Assembly: GCA_021776685.1 (NCBI GenBank)
Contig: JAJFFJ010000043.1
Coordinates: 238,848-302,847, forward strand
Length of the DNA: 64,000 nucleotides
Direction of reading: 5' to 3'
Source of the DNA: Alphaproteobacteria bacterium
Lineage (GTDB): Bacteria > Pseudomonadota > Alphaproteobacteria > Bin65
Shown in pieces: positions 23,141-32,511 of the stretch. Positions within the stretch are counted from its first letter, which is position 1, and every line of letters begins with the position of its first letter. The notes below the pieces were generated by a model, which searched no databases, was not told the origin of the DNA, and saw only the letters and a program-made list of their open reading frames with translations. The position numbers and the translations under genes are program-made.

Positions 23141-24585
23141 CCGATACACTGGCGATCTTCGGTGGCAGTCCGGTTCGCACCGCGCCTTTCCTGGTCGAGC
23201 CCATGGTCGATGCCGAAGAGGAGCGCATGGTCCTGGAGGCGGTGCGCGAAAAGAACTTCTCCCGCTACATCGGCTCGACCGAACCAAACATCGAGACGGT
23301 GCTACGCCTGACGAGCGCGGAGGCAGCGGCGCTTGAAGATTACTGGCATTTCCTCGGCGGCACCAACGTCCGCGCATTCGCTGCCGAATTCGCGGACATG
23401 GTCGGAGCGCGCTTCGCCGTTCCGATCAATGCGGCAACCACGGGCCTGTCCGTCGCCCTTGCCTCCGCCGGTGTCGGGCCGGGCGACGAGGTGATCGTGC
23501 CCGCCATGTCCTTCACTGCAACGGCAAGCGCTGTCTTACTGTTTAATTCTATTCCGGTTTTCGTCGACGTTGATCCCAATAGCTTCTGCATCGATCCGTC
23601 TCTCATTGAAGCTGCGATCACGCCGCGCACCCGGGCGATCATGCCCGTCCACCTGACCGGCAACGTCGCCGATATGGATGCCATTCTGTCGATCGCCGAG
23701 CGCCACGGCCTGGCTGTCATAGAGGACGCGGCGCAAGCGCCTGGGGCGAAATGGCGAGGTCGCCATGTCGGCACCCTCGGCGACGTCGGGGTGTTCAGCT
23801 TCCAGCAATCCAAGAACATCATGACCGGCGAAGGTGGCATGATCGTCACTGACGACGCCGAGATCGCGAGGCGCTGCCGCCTGATTCTGAACCACGGCGA
23901 GGTGGTGTTCGACGAAACGCACTCGCCAGACGAACTCGCCAACATCATCGGCTGCAATTTCCGCATGCCAGAGCTGTGCGCTGCAGTCGGTCGGGCCCAG
24001 TTGAAGAAGCTCGACGCCGTCAACGCGTGGCGCACCCGCAATGCGGATATCCTTCGGGAGGAACTCGCCAATCTGCCGGGCCTGCGTCTGCCGCCATCGC
24101 AGCGCCACGGCAACACCCCGGCCGAGGACGTGCCGCACCTTTTTGTGGCCCTGTATGAGGCCGCGACCATGGGCGCGCCGCGTTCGGCCTTTATCGCGGC
24201 TCTACGTGCCGAGGGCGTGCCGGTCGGCACTGGTTATGTGCGTCCGATGTATGCCAATCCGACTTTTCTGCACCAGGTCGCTTTTGGATCGGAGGGCTGT
24301 CCCTGGTCGTGCCGGCGCGACGGTGCTGCTGTTGCGGAACCCCCTCGATACGCGGAGGGCATGTGCCCGGTTTCGGAACGGCTGCTCAACGAAGAATTCC
24401 TGTGGTTCTACCATATCGCCCATGCCTCGACGGAGGCGGACATGCACGATATCGGCCGCGCCGTGCGCAAAGTCGTCGAGCATCGGTCGGAACTGTCCGA
24501 TCTTGATGAGATCGCGCTGTCCGGGCTCGGAGGCAAGGGGCAGGGCCGAATCGGCACCGGTCCGAAGGTAGAGCCAAGCGCATGA
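23137..24585 (+). CDS. DegT/DnrJ/EryC1/StrS aminotransferase, enlarged
   Basis: This PLP aminotransferase opens FGGSPVRTAPF and has the PLP lysine at K226 (SFQQSKNIMTGEGG) with Asp in VIEDAAQAPGA. At 482 residues it is about 100 longer than most family members. Extra material lies near residues 48-75 and in the C-terminal 110 residues, which carry two Cys in GCPWSCRRD. The opening resembles scyllo-inosose- and AHBA-type aminotransferases. Directly after a Gfo/Idh oxidoreductase it probably aminates the ketone that enzyme makes. The sugar concerned is unknown. It overlaps both neighbours by 4 bp. Confidence 0.85.
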   Translation: MTDTLAIFGGSPVRTAPFLVEPMVDAEEERMVLEAVREKNFSRYIGSTEPNIETVLRLTSAEAAALEDYWHFLGGTNVRAFAAEFADMVGARFAVPINAATTGLSVALASAGVGPGDEVIVPAMSFTATASAVLLFNSIPVFVDVDPNSFCIDPSLIEAAITPRTRAIMPVHLTGNVADMDAILSIAERHGLAVIEDAAQAPGAKWRGRHVGTLGDVGVFSFQQSKNIMTGEGGMIVTDDAEIARRCRLILNHGEVVFDETHSPDELANIIGCNFRMPELCAAVGRAQLKKLDAVNAWRTRNADILREELANLPGLRLPPSQRHGNTPAEDVPHLFVALYEAATMGAPRSAFIAALRAEGVPVGTGYVRPMYANPTFLHQVAFGSEGCPWSCRRDGAAVAEPPRYAEGMCPVSERLLNEEFLWFYHIAHASTEADMHDIGRAVRKVVEHRSELSDLDEIALSGLGGKGQGRIGTGPKVEPSA

Positions 24586-25367
24586 CCAGCCTCGGCGTTG
24601 TTCTGGCGCGGGGCGGGTCGAAGCGGCTGCCGCGCAAAAACGTGCTCGAATTGGCCGGAACCCCTTTGGTCGCGTGGACTTGTCGCGCCGCTCTTGCGAG
24701 CCATATAGACCGGGTCATTCTGTCGACCGAAGACAGCGAAATCGCCGAGATTGGTCTCGAAGCCGGAATTGACGTACCCTTTGCGCGCCCCGCCGAACTG
24801 GCCCAGGACTTTGCGCGGGACGTCGATATCGTGTTGCACGCAGTGGATGCCGCACAGGCGCATTACCGTGAGGAATACGATGTCGTGGTGATGATTCAAG
24901 CGACCACCCCCTTCGTGCGACCGGAGCATTTCAACGCCGCGCTGGACCGGCTGCAGGATGGCGACTGCGCGTGCGTCTTCACGGCGCGTAAGGCTGAGGA
25001 TCACCCACGCTGGACGTGGCGGGTCCTGGAAAATGGCCACGCCGAACCCTATCTCGGTACGGCGCTGACTGCAGATGAACAGCATGGCCAGAATCTGCCG
25101 CCGGCCTACTACCCGAGCGGCGCGGCTTGGGCCGTACGGATCTCGGAAATGCGCAAGCAGGACGCGGTCTATTGCACGCCGCTGGGGCTGGTCGAAATGC
25201 CCTGGCACTTTGCGGTCGATATCGACGACGAGCGAGATTGGGCGATCGCCGAGACGGTCGCACGGCAGTTCGAGATAGGGCCGGTCGCGCCACGGGCGGC
25301 TGGACCGCTCCCTCGAAAAACTAGCTGGCGAAATCCAGCGGAAACGGACGAATTCGATGTCAGGTGA
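24582..25367 (+). CDS. legF: CMP-nonulosonate cytidylyltransferase (LegF/NeuA type)
   Basis: The 261-residue protein has the NeuA nucleotide-binding start LGVVLARGGSKRLPRKNVLELAG, then STEDSEIAEI, and VMIQATTPFVRPEH, a variant of the LQPTSPLR-type motif. It activates the nonulosonic acid with CTP so that a glycosyltransferase can use it. The flanking legI/legG genes make CMP-legionaminate the likely product. The C-terminal tail (after VDIDDERDWAIAE) is about 40 residues. It overlaps the radical SAM gene by 11 bp. Confidence 0.85.
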   Translation: MTSLGVVLARGGSKRLPRKNVLELAGTPLVAWTCRAALASHIDRVILSTEDSEIAEIGLEAGIDVPFARPAELAQDFARDVDIVLHAVDAAQAHYREEYDVVVMIQATTPFVRPEHFNAALDRLQDGDCACVFTARKAEDHPRWTWRVLENGHAEPYLGTALTADEQHGQNLPPAYYPSGAAWAVRISEMRKQDAVYCTPLGLVEMPWHFAVDIDDERDWAIAETVARQFEIGPVAPRAAGPLPRKTSWRNPAETDEFDVR

Positions 25368-26430
25368 AATTTCCCGCAAGGGCTATCTTGGATCGCAGGT
25401 GGAACGACGTCTCGATATTGGCGGGCGCGAAAGCGTGACCCCTCCGCTCCCTGAGAAGATTGGGATCGAAATCAACAATTCCTGCAATCACAAATGCTAC
25501 TTCTGTCCGAACCCAACGATGGAACGCGTGCGCAGCGTCATGGACGACGACATGGTCCTCCGCGTCACTCGGGAAGCCTACGAAGCGGGAATTCGCCAGA
25601 TATCCTTCTACAGCGGTGGAGAGCCGTTTCTAAACAAGGGGCTCGCCAGATACGTTGCCTATGCCAAGGAGCTGGGCTTCGACTACTGCTATCTCTCGTC
25701 GAACGGCGGAAAAGTCGTTACTCCGCATTTGATGGCCGTGCTGGACGCCGGCCTGGACAGCCTGAAATTCTCCATCAATGCCGGCGACCGGGAGAGCTAT
25801 GCGCTGGTGCACGGCCATGACGAGTTCGAGGACGTCATCCGCAACGTCGAGTTCGTCGCCGACTATCGGCAGAAGCACCGGCCGGACATGAAGCTGTTTG
25901 TCAGTTTCGTGGAAACGAAACTCAGCGAAGGCGGGTTCGAAACGCTGAAGGAACGGATCGGCCACCTGGTTGACGAGGTCGTGGTCTATCCCTTCGTTGT
26001 CATTGGCACGCCGCTCAAGCAGCGCGTGGAGCCGGACGGCACAGAGAGACCCTTTATCGGCTATGACGATACTAACCGTCGCGAAAGCTGGAACGCGAAG
26101 CGGCTGCGGCTGCCCTGCTACCAGCTATGGAGCTATTTGAACGTGACGATGGAGGGATATCTGTCCGCCTGCTGCAGCGACTACAACAACGATCTGGTGG
26201 TGGGAAACCTGCACACCGCCAGCCTGCAGGAGGCGTGGCATTCACCGGAATTTCAGGAACAGCGCCGCAAACACATTGCCGGCGATGTTCGGGGAACCTT
26301 GTGTGAGGGCTGCATCTTGCAGCAGGACAAGCCCTACCAGCCGATCAATCAGCATCTGCGCACGCATGATCGAGGCGCTCCCCGGGGCGCTCCACAGGGC
26401 GCATCGTTGGCGCTCGGTTCCGACGCCTAG
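25357..26430 (+). CDS. Radical SAM protein with SPASM-like C-terminal cysteines
   Basis: The 357-residue protein has the radical SAM cluster motif CNHKCYFC (C43, C47, C50) after EINNS, and the SAM-binding FYSGGEPFLNKGL. The C-terminal third contains CCSDYNND near residue 271 and LCEGC near residue 316, as in SPASM proteins that bind extra Fe-S clusters. The last 25 residues are Arg/Gly-rich and look unstructured. It is transcribed with the legionaminic genes, overlapping legF by 11 bp, so it may carry out a radical modification (dehydrogenation, epimerisation or deoxygenation) of the sugar. The substrate is not known. Confidence 0.85.
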   Translation: MSGEISRKGYLGSQVERRLDIGGRESVTPPLPEKIGIEINNSCNHKCYFCPNPTMERVRSVMDDDMVLRVTREAYEAGIRQISFYSGGEPFLNKGLARYVAYAKELGFDYCYLSSNGGKVVTPHLMAVLDAGLDSLKFSINAGDRESYALVHGHDEFEDVIRNVEFVADYRQKHRPDMKLFVSFVETKLSEGGFETLKERIGHLVDEVVVYPFVVIGTPLKQRVEPDGTERPFIGYDDTNRRESWNAKRLRLPCYQLWSYLNVTMEGYLSACCSDYNNDLVVGNLHTASLQEAWHSPEFQEQRRKHIAGDVRGTLCEGCILQQDKPYQPINQHLRTHDRGAPRGAPQGASLALGSDA

Positions 26431-26468
26431 AGTCACACCGTACGCGTCTATCGAAAGCCGATCCGACC

Positions 26469-27020
26469 ATGCTCCAATTGGAAGGCCGGACGCTGGCATT
26501 GCGCAGCTTCGATGCTCGGCAGATACACGACAGGTATCTCGCCTGGCTAAGTGACCCGGTGATCAACGCGCATTCGCGCCGCACTGCGGGCAAGCCGATT
26601 TCCGCGCGGGAAGCCAAGGCGTATCTCGAGGCTTTGGGGCCCGACGAAACAGTTCTTGGCATTCACCTGTCGGACCTTGGTCACGTCGGCAACGTGAAGT
26701 TCGGCCCCATTGATCGGGACAACAGCCGCGCCGACATCTCCATTCTTGTCGGTGAATCGTCGGTCTGGGGACGCGGCGTCGGCAAGGAAGCCGTCTACCT
26801 CGTGACGAAACACCTCTTCGATGATCACGGCCTGAACCGCGTCGACGCCGGGAGCAGCAATCCGGCCTTCCTGAAGTTGGTCGCGGATCTCGGATGGCAG
26901 GTAGAGGGCGTCCTGCGCCAGCGAGCCCGATTTGACGACGGCTTTCGGGATCATACTCTCGTAGCGCTTTTGCGCGAAGAGTTCCGCCGACGCCCAGACC
27001 TTGAGCCCAACGAGAATTGA
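26469..27020 (+). CDS. GNAT-family N-acetyltransferase
   Basis: The 183-residue protein is a RimJ/RimL-like GNAT: LEGRTLALRSFDARQIHDRYLAWLSDP at the start and the acetyl-CoA loop VWGRGVGKEAVYLVTKHLFD, followed by LNRVDAGSSNPAFLKLVADLGWQVEGVLR. The pattern is close to N-acetyltransferases acting on amino sugars in glycan loci, including PseH-type enzymes. A true pseH-like gene occurs at 33737, so this one may act on the amino group installed by the aminotransferase at 23137. It lies 15 bp before the next gene. The substrate is inferred only from position. Confidence 0.8.
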   Translation: MLQLEGRTLALRSFDARQIHDRYLAWLSDPVINAHSRRTAGKPISAREAKAYLEALGPDETVLGIHLSDLGHVGNVKFGPIDRDNSRADISILVGESSVWGRGVGKEAVYLVTKHLFDDHGLNRVDAGSSNPAFLKLVADLGWQVEGVLRQRARFDDGFRDHTLVALLREEFRRRPDLEPNEN

Positions 27021-27035
27021 CGGGAAAGCCAGTCG

Positions 27036-28532
27036 ATGACGAGTGCATTCCACAGCATCGCCTATTACTCCGCGCCGCAAAGCAAGTTCCTGATTATGGA
27101 TACCTTGCGCCGGGTGAAAGCGGTTACAGGCGCTCTGATCCACCTGTATTGCAACACGCAGCAGGATGTCGATTTCTATCGCAGCCAGAATTCCGACGAC
27201 TTGTTCGACTCTATGTCCATCTGCCGGACGCTCAACGGGGCATTCGCGGAACCGATCACCGAATTGGAAGGGGAAATCCAGGAGCGGGCCCAAGCCTGGG
27301 AGCTGCGTCTGGGCACCACCTATAATTTCCTGTCCGTCGCCAATCGGCACCTCGGCCGCGGGTATGCGCTGGGTGGGCCGGGCCATCCCCGCTCGAAGCT
27401 ATCCACCGAGACGACCTACCTGCAAATGCTCGCCGCCTACAACCGGACCTTCGACTACTGGCAAGACGAGATCGATACTAAAGGGCTCACCCTGTTTGTC
27501 GGCGGCGCCCGCGAGGTGTCGGCAATCGCGCAGGCGAACGGGATCCCCTATCGCCGACTGGTCGGCGCTAAGCACAAGAATCTCCACTATTGGGGCGAGA
27601 ACGAGTTCAACGAAACGGCGCAAATCGAATCGGCGTTCCAACACACCGCCGTAGCGCTCGATGAGGCAGAGAATGTGACCGAGGCCTACTCGCTCGTGTC
27701 CGCCATCGCCGAAAAATACAAGTCCTTTGGATCGCCGGTTTCGATGGTGAAACAAATTGGCCTGAATCTTGCGATCCGGGGGTATTGGCGGCTGCGGGGC
27801 TACGAAAAGGCCAAGAACTATTTCGGCGCCGATGAACGACGCATGCTCTATCGGACGTGGCGGGACTTTCGCCGCATGACCGCGTCGAAAACGGTCCGGC
27901 TCAGCGCCCTCGAAGGCAGCCCTTTCGTGTTCTTCCCCCTCCAGACCGAGCCTGAGCTCTCGCTTCAGGGAGTGTCGCCAGAATTCTTCTTTCAGCACGC
28001 GGCCATCGCCGCGCTGTCGAGGGACCTGCCCGCCGGCGTGCGCCTTGCGGTGAAGGAAACCGTTGTCGGCGTGGGCCGCCGCCCCGCCGGCTTCTACCAA
28101 CAGATCGCCGATCTGAAGAACGTCGTCTGGTTGAACATGCTGGAACCGGGAATCGACGTGGTCCTGAAATCTGCTGCAGTTGCGGTCGTGTCGGGAACGC
28201 CCGGCTTCGAGGCAGCAGTGAACGGCATTCCCGTGATCTCGTTCGGAAAGCACAATGCCTACAATTTCCTGCCACACGTGCACTACACGAGCGACCTTGC
28301 GTCCCTGTCGGCGCCGGTCCAGCGCATTTTCCAGGGCCAGTTCGACCGTGACCAGGCGCGTATCGACGGCGCCCGGTACTTGAAAGCGGTGAAGGACATT
28401 TCCTTCGATCTCGGGTCGCACAGCCATCTCAGTCCGAGAGACTATGGCGAGGACATCGTCGATGGTGCCGCCACCGCCCTGCTTGATGGCTTGGGTGTGT
28501 CCGAGACACCGGCCAAGGCGGCCGCACAATGA
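27036..28532 (+). CDS. Putative surface-glycan glycosyltransferase (capsule-synthesis-like)
   Basis: The 498-residue protein has no signal peptide or membrane segment. The C-terminal half resembles the capsule polysaccharide synthesis/Kdo-transferase-like GT-B group: FVFFPLQTEPELS, FFQHAAIAALSRDLPAGVRLAVKE, and AVVSGTPGFEAAVNGIPVISFGK near residues 385-410. The N-terminal 200 residues are not recognised. It lies between the GNAT and the CBS-nucleotidyltransferase and overlaps the latter by 4 bp. A role as the transferase that uses CMP-activated nonulosonate is plausible but not shown. Confidence 0.6.
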   Translation: MTSAFHSIAYYSAPQSKFLIMDTLRRVKAVTGALIHLYCNTQQDVDFYRSQNSDDLFDSMSICRTLNGAFAEPITELEGEIQERAQAWELRLGTTYNFLSVANRHLGRGYALGGPGHPRSKLSTETTYLQMLAAYNRTFDYWQDEIDTKGLTLFVGGAREVSAIAQANGIPYRRLVGAKHKNLHYWGENEFNETAQIESAFQHTAVALDEAENVTEAYSLVSAIAEKYKSFGSPVSMVKQIGLNLAIRGYWRLRGYEKAKNYFGADERRMLYRTWRDFRRMTASKTVRLSALEGSPFVFFPLQTEPELSLQGVSPEFFFQHAAIAALSRDLPAGVRLAVKETVVGVGRRPAGFYQQIADLKNVVWLNMLEPGIDVVLKSAAVAVVSGTPGFEAAVNGIPVISFGKHNAYNFLPHVHYTSDLASLSAPVQRIFQGQFDRDQARIDGARYLKAVKDISFDLGSHSHLSPRDYGEDIVDGAATALLDGLGVSETPAKAAAQ

Positions 28533-29608
28533 TCGCGCTGCGCGAGCTTGCGGATTACCTGTCGTGGCCCAGCCTGCCGATCAGGGAGGTTATGGCTCGC
28601 ATCAACGGCACCCGGCACCTGTTTCAACTCATCGTCGACGACGACGGCCGAGTTCTCGGCACGGTGACAGACGGCGACATCCGCCGCGCACTTCTGCAAG
28701 GCACGTCGCTCGAGGATGAGGTCCGGGAATGCATGCAGACTGAATTCGTTGCCAAACATCAGCACGACGCACAGCAATCGCACGAGGGAGCCAAGCGGGC
28801 CGTGACCTTCGTGCCGATCGTCGACGACGATGGCCGCGTCGTCGAGGTTCTGGTGCGCAGCCCGGAAGCGGCCGGAATCGGTCAGGCACTGGTGATGGCT
28901 GGCGGTTTCGGCCGCCGGCTGGGTGCACGCACGTCCTCAACGCCCAAGCCGCTTCTCCAGGTCGGCGACCGACCGCTCCTGGATCATGTTCTGAGCGCGC
29001 TGGAAGAGGCAGGTGTCGGCCGGGTACATGTTGCCGTGCACTATCTGGCTGACCAGATCAGGGGCTTCGTCGCCGATCGGGATAACCGGGCCCATGTGGG
29101 CATAATCGAGGAGGAGACGCCACTCGGCACGGCCGGCGCGCTCGGCAGCCTCGACGGCGAGATCGCGGGACCGATATTGATCGTCAACGGCGACGTGTTG
29201 ACCCGTGTGGATCTCGCCGCCCTGCACGAGTTCCACCAGCGCCACGGGCTGGATGGCACCATCGCCGTCGCCCGGCATGACCTTGAAGTGCCGTTCGGCG
29301 TGGTCCGCTACGACGAGGACGGCCTCTTCGAATCGATCGAGGAGAAGCCGCGGATCAGCAATTTTATCGCGGCGGGTGTCTACTATCTCGGACCCGAATT
29401 CACCGCCCTCGTACCTCGGGCCACCCCTATGGACATGCCGGAGCTGCTTACCCTCGGGCGGACGATCGGACTCAAGATCGGGCTTTTCCCCATTCACGAA
29501 TATTGGACTGACGTCGGCCAGCCGGACGATCTCGATGCCGCCAACCGAATGCACTCTGCCTCCCGGCCGGCCGCACCCGACGCGAAGAAAGCGGGCGGCT
29601 CGAGATGA
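28529..29608 (+). CDS. CBS-domain sugar-phosphate nucleotidyltransferase (PtmE-like)
   Basis: The 359-residue protein joins a CBS pair (residues 1-110; VMARINGTRHLFQLIVDDDGRVLGTVTDGDIRRAL) to a nucleotidyltransferase with VMAGGFGRRLGARTSSTPKPLLQVGDRPLLDH and the metal-binding IVNGDVLTRVDL. This is the domain order of Campylobacter PtmE, the glucosamine-1-phosphate guanylyltransferase that starts legionaminic acid synthesis. The same role here would give GDP-GlcN for LegB after acetylation. The CBS pair may sense nucleotides. A mannose- or glucose-1-phosphate substrate is the alternative. It overlaps both neighbours by 4 bp. Confidence 0.78.
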   Translation: MIALRELADYLSWPSLPIREVMARINGTRHLFQLIVDDDGRVLGTVTDGDIRRALLQGTSLEDEVRECMQTEFVAKHQHDAQQSHEGAKRAVTFVPIVDDDGRVVEVLVRSPEAAGIGQALVMAGGFGRRLGARTSSTPKPLLQVGDRPLLDHVLSALEEAGVGRVHVAVHYLADQIRGFVADRDNRAHVGIIEEETPLGTAGALGSLDGEIAGPILIVNGDVLTRVDLAALHEFHQRHGLDGTIAVARHDLEVPFGVVRYDEDGLFESIEEKPRISNFIAAGVYYLGPEFTALVPRATPMDMPELLTLGRTIGLKIGLFPIHEYWTDVGQPDDLDAANRMHSASRPAAPDAKKAGGSR

Positions 29609-31428
29609 TCCTTAGGGTCTTTCGCGATGCCGGTCGGTTCCAGATGCCGGGTTTCGCCATTGTGGCGCTGTTGTTCTTCCAGCTCGCCAGCACGGCGATG
29701 GAGCTGGCAGGGCTGGCCGCTCTCGTTCCGGTGGTGCAGTTCATCCAGGCCGGCGGCGACGTGGCCAAGCTGGTCGCAGACTATCGCTGGTGGCAGTACC
29801 TGGTCGACGTCTACGCCGCCCTTGGCCTCACCGTCTCGCTCGGATGGCTGCTGGCGACCAGCATGGTGCTGCTGCTGCTCCGGCAAGGTTTCGTCTTCGC
29901 ACGGTTGCGCTACCAGGCCTGGGTCAAAGAAGGCGTCATCGCCCGGACCCGCGCCCTGGGATTCGCCGCCTACGTCCGGGCTGACATCAACTATCAAGAC
30001 CGCTACGGCGCCGGGCAGGTGGTCAACGACCTAACCACGGAACTCGCACGGGCGGTCCAGTACGTCTTTAGTGCAATCACGCTGATCGGTGTCGGCGTGA
30101 TCTTCCTGTCTTACCTGGTCGTGCTTTTCGGTATCTCGGTCCAGCTCACCCTGATCGCATTGGCGATATTCGCCGTCGCCGTGTTTGCGATGCGTGGTCA
30201 ACTCAGCAAGACCGGACCGGTCAGCCGCGAGATCGTAGAAGCGAACCAGAACATGTCTGCGTTTCTCGTCGAGCGACTCAAGCATGCGCGCCTCATCCGG
30301 CTGGCCGGCAGCGAAGGGGCGGAGATAGAGCAAATGGCGACGCTGACCGAGCGGCAGCGCAACCGCATGGTCCGCATCTTCAACCTGCTCGCTAGTCTGG
30401 AGATTATCGTCGAGCCGATCGTCATCGGCGCCGCGCTTGTGTTCATCTATGTCAGCGTCGCAGTTTTCGAGCTTCAACTCGAGTTCATCGGCCTTTTCCT
30501 CGTCCTCATCATTCGCTTGCTCCCGGTATTGAAAGAGGCGGCGCGTACCCGCCAGTCCAAGCGCGGGACCGAAGCCTCGTTTCATGCCGTGGCCGACCGG
30601 ATCGGAGAAATGACCGAAGCACGTGAACGCGGCATCGGTACCAAAACGTTCGAGGGTGTGAACGACGGAATCGCGTTCAACGAGGTCAGCTTTTCATATG
30701 CGGATCGCTCGGCGGCCCCGGCACTTGAATCGGTGTCCACGCTGTTCGAGGCCGGGCGGATTACTGCATTGGTAGGGCCCTCTGGTGCGGGCAAGTCCAC
30801 CTTGTTCGACATGCTTCCCCGCCTCCGTCGTCCGGCGGCCGGACAAATCCTGATCGATGGCACCGATATTGAAGCGTTCGACCTGGACAGCCTGCGCACC
30901 GGAATCGCGTACGCGCCTCAGACGCCCCAGGTGTTCAACGTTCCGTTGATCGAACACATTCGCTACGGCAGGCAGGCGGCCACGCTGGAAGACGTACGCA
31001 AGGCCGCTGAACTGGCCAATGCGGCGTCCTTCATCGAGGCGTTGCCTGATGGCTACGACACGCTTGCTGGCGATGCGGGGTCCCACGTTTCCGGTGGGCA
31101 GAGACAGCGCCTGGATCTCGCGCGGGCCTTGGTGCGGCGTGCGCCCATCCTGCTGCTCGACGAACCGACCAGCAGTCTCGACGCGGATTCCGAGGCTCTG
31201 CTTCGCGATTCGCTGGCCCGCATCCGTGCGGAGACGAATACGACCCTGATTGTGATTGCGCACCGCCTGTCGACCGTGACAATGGCCGACAAGATCGTGG
31301 TTATGCAGAACGGTCGCATTGTGGGCGAAGGTACACACGATCAGTTGGTAGGCGCCGGCGGCTGGTATGCCGATGCCTTCGCCAAACAAAGCGGTTCTCG
31401 CACTCCCCTGAACGTCGCGGCGCATTAG
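29605..31428 (+). CDS. ABC exporter, fused permease and ATPase (MsbA/PglK type)
   Basis: The 607-residue half-transporter has hydrophobic segments near residues 10-30, 58-82, 150-190 and 262-305, then an ATPase domain with GPSGAGKST (about 391-399), the signature VSGGQRQR (about 495) and the Walker B ILLLDEPTSSLD (about 515-526). Such proteins work as homodimers in the inner membrane and flip lipid-linked oligosaccharides or lipids. Its coupling to the nonulosonate genes (4-bp overlap with the nucleotidyltransferase gene) makes it the likely flippase for the glycan. The cargo is an inference. Confidence 0.88.
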   Translation: MILRVFRDAGRFQMPGFAIVALLFFQLASTAMELAGLAALVPVVQFIQAGGDVAKLVADYRWWQYLVDVYAALGLTVSLGWLLATSMVLLLLRQGFVFARLRYQAWVKEGVIARTRALGFAAYVRADINYQDRYGAGQVVNDLTTELARAVQYVFSAITLIGVGVIFLSYLVVLFGISVQLTLIALAIFAVAVFAMRGQLSKTGPVSREIVEANQNMSAFLVERLKHARLIRLAGSEGAEIEQMATLTERQRNRMVRIFNLLASLEIIVEPIVIGAALVFIYVSVAVFELQLEFIGLFLVLIIRLLPVLKEAARTRQSKRGTEASFHAVADRIGEMTEARERGIGTKTFEGVNDGIAFNEVSFSYADRSAAPALESVSTLFEAGRITALVGPSGAGKSTLFDMLPRLRRPAAGQILIDGTDIEAFDLDSLRTGIAYAPQTPQVFNVPLIEHIRYGRQAATLEDVRKAAELANAASFIEALPDGYDTLAGDAGSHVSGGQRQRLDLARALVRRAPILLLDEPTSSLDADSEALLRDSLARIRAETNTTLIVIAHRLSTVTMADKIVVMQNGRIVGEGTHDQLVGAGGWYADAFAKQSGSRTPLNVAAH

Positions 31429-31472
31429 AGCCGGGGCTTCCGATTCTCACGTCGACCAAACAACGGAATTAG

Positions 31473-32498
31473 ATGCGTAGATTTATCGATCCTAAGCCCG
31501 ACCTCGACGGCGCCAACATCCTGGTGACCGGAGGAACGGGGTCGTTCGGCAAGGCCTTCATTCGGCATGTTCTCGAATACCATTCGCCGCGTCGCGTCGT
31601 GGTCTTCTCGCGCGACGAGCTCAAGCAATACGAGATGGAGCAGGAGATTTCGGCGGAGCATCGCAACAAGGTCCGCTTTTTCATCGGTGATGTCCGCGAC
31701 GGCGACCGGTTGGAACTTGCGATGCGGGAAGTCGACGTTGTGGTACACGCCGCTGCGCTGAAACACGTACCGGCTGCGGAGTACAATCCGTTCGAGTGTG
31801 TCAAAACTAACATTCATGGTGCGGAGAACGTGGTCACCGCCGCGTTAAGGTCTGGAGTTCGCAGGGTTCTGGCGCTCTCGACCGACAAGGCGGCCAGCCC
31901 AATCAATCTGTACGGAGCGAGCAAGCTCGCCGCCGACAAAATCTTCGTCGCGGCGAACAACCTATCGGGTCGGCAGGATATCCGCTTCTCGGTTGTCAGG
32001 TACGGCAACGTTCTGGGATCCCGGGGAAGCGTCGTCCCGTTCTTCCAGCGTCTGATCCGCGACGGCGCAACCACGCTGCCGATCACGCATCCCGACATGA
32101 CGCGCTTCTGGATCACATTGAATCAGGGCGTCAATTTCGTGCTGTCGTCTCTCGCGCTGATGACGGGTGGCGAAATATTCATTCCCAAGATACCGAGCAT
32201 GCGGGTCGTCGACGTCGCACTCGCACTGGCGCCCGGCCTGCCGCACGACGTGGTCGGCATCCGCCCGGGCGAGAAGCTGCACGAACTGATGATCACGCTC
32301 GACGACGCCCGAACGACCCTTGAAATCGAAGACCGTTACATCATCGAACCGGCCTTTGCCTTCTGGTCGAACGAGCATCTCGTGGGTAAGGGTGCGAGTA
32401 AGGTAGCGGACGAATTCGAATATGCCAGCAACCGCAATGACGAGTGGCTGGATGAGCCTGCGCTCATGGAAATGATGCGTGAAAGCGAGCTGGTTTAG
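31473..32498 (+). CDS. pseB: UDP-N-acetylglucosamine 4,6-dehydratase (inverting), PseB
   Basis: The 341-residue short-chain dehydrogenase has VTGGTGSFGKAF (residues 18-29), HAAALKHVPAAEYNP, and the catalytic STDKAASPINLYGASK with D138, K139, Y147 and K151, all typical of PseB. It performs C4 oxidation, 4,6-dehydration and C5 inversion of UDP-GlcNAc, the first step to pseudaminic acid. It follows the ABC exporter by 44 bp and is followed by pseC-, pseH- and pseG-like genes in pathway order. Confidence 0.92.
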   Translation: MRRFIDPKPDLDGANILVTGGTGSFGKAFIRHVLEYHSPRRVVVFSRDELKQYEMEQEISAEHRNKVRFFIGDVRDGDRLELAMREVDVVVHAAALKHVPAAEYNPFECVKTNIHGAENVVTAALRSGVRRVLALSTDKAASPINLYGASKLAADKIFVAANNLSGRQDIRFSVVRYGNVLGSRGSVVPFFQRLIRDGATTLPITHPDMTRFWITLNQGVNFVLSSLALMTGGEIFIPKIPSMRVVDVALALAPGLPHDVVGIRPGEKLHELMITLDDARTTLEIEDRYIIEPAFAFWSNEHLVGKGASKVADEFEYASNRNDEWLDEPALMEMMRESELV

Positions 32499-32511
32499 CC
32501 CCAATGCCAGG

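Noticed and set aside
23137..24585. A second legC
   Set aside because: Its SFQQSKN PLP site, GGSPVR opening and 482-residue length differ from the LegC pattern seen at 18250.
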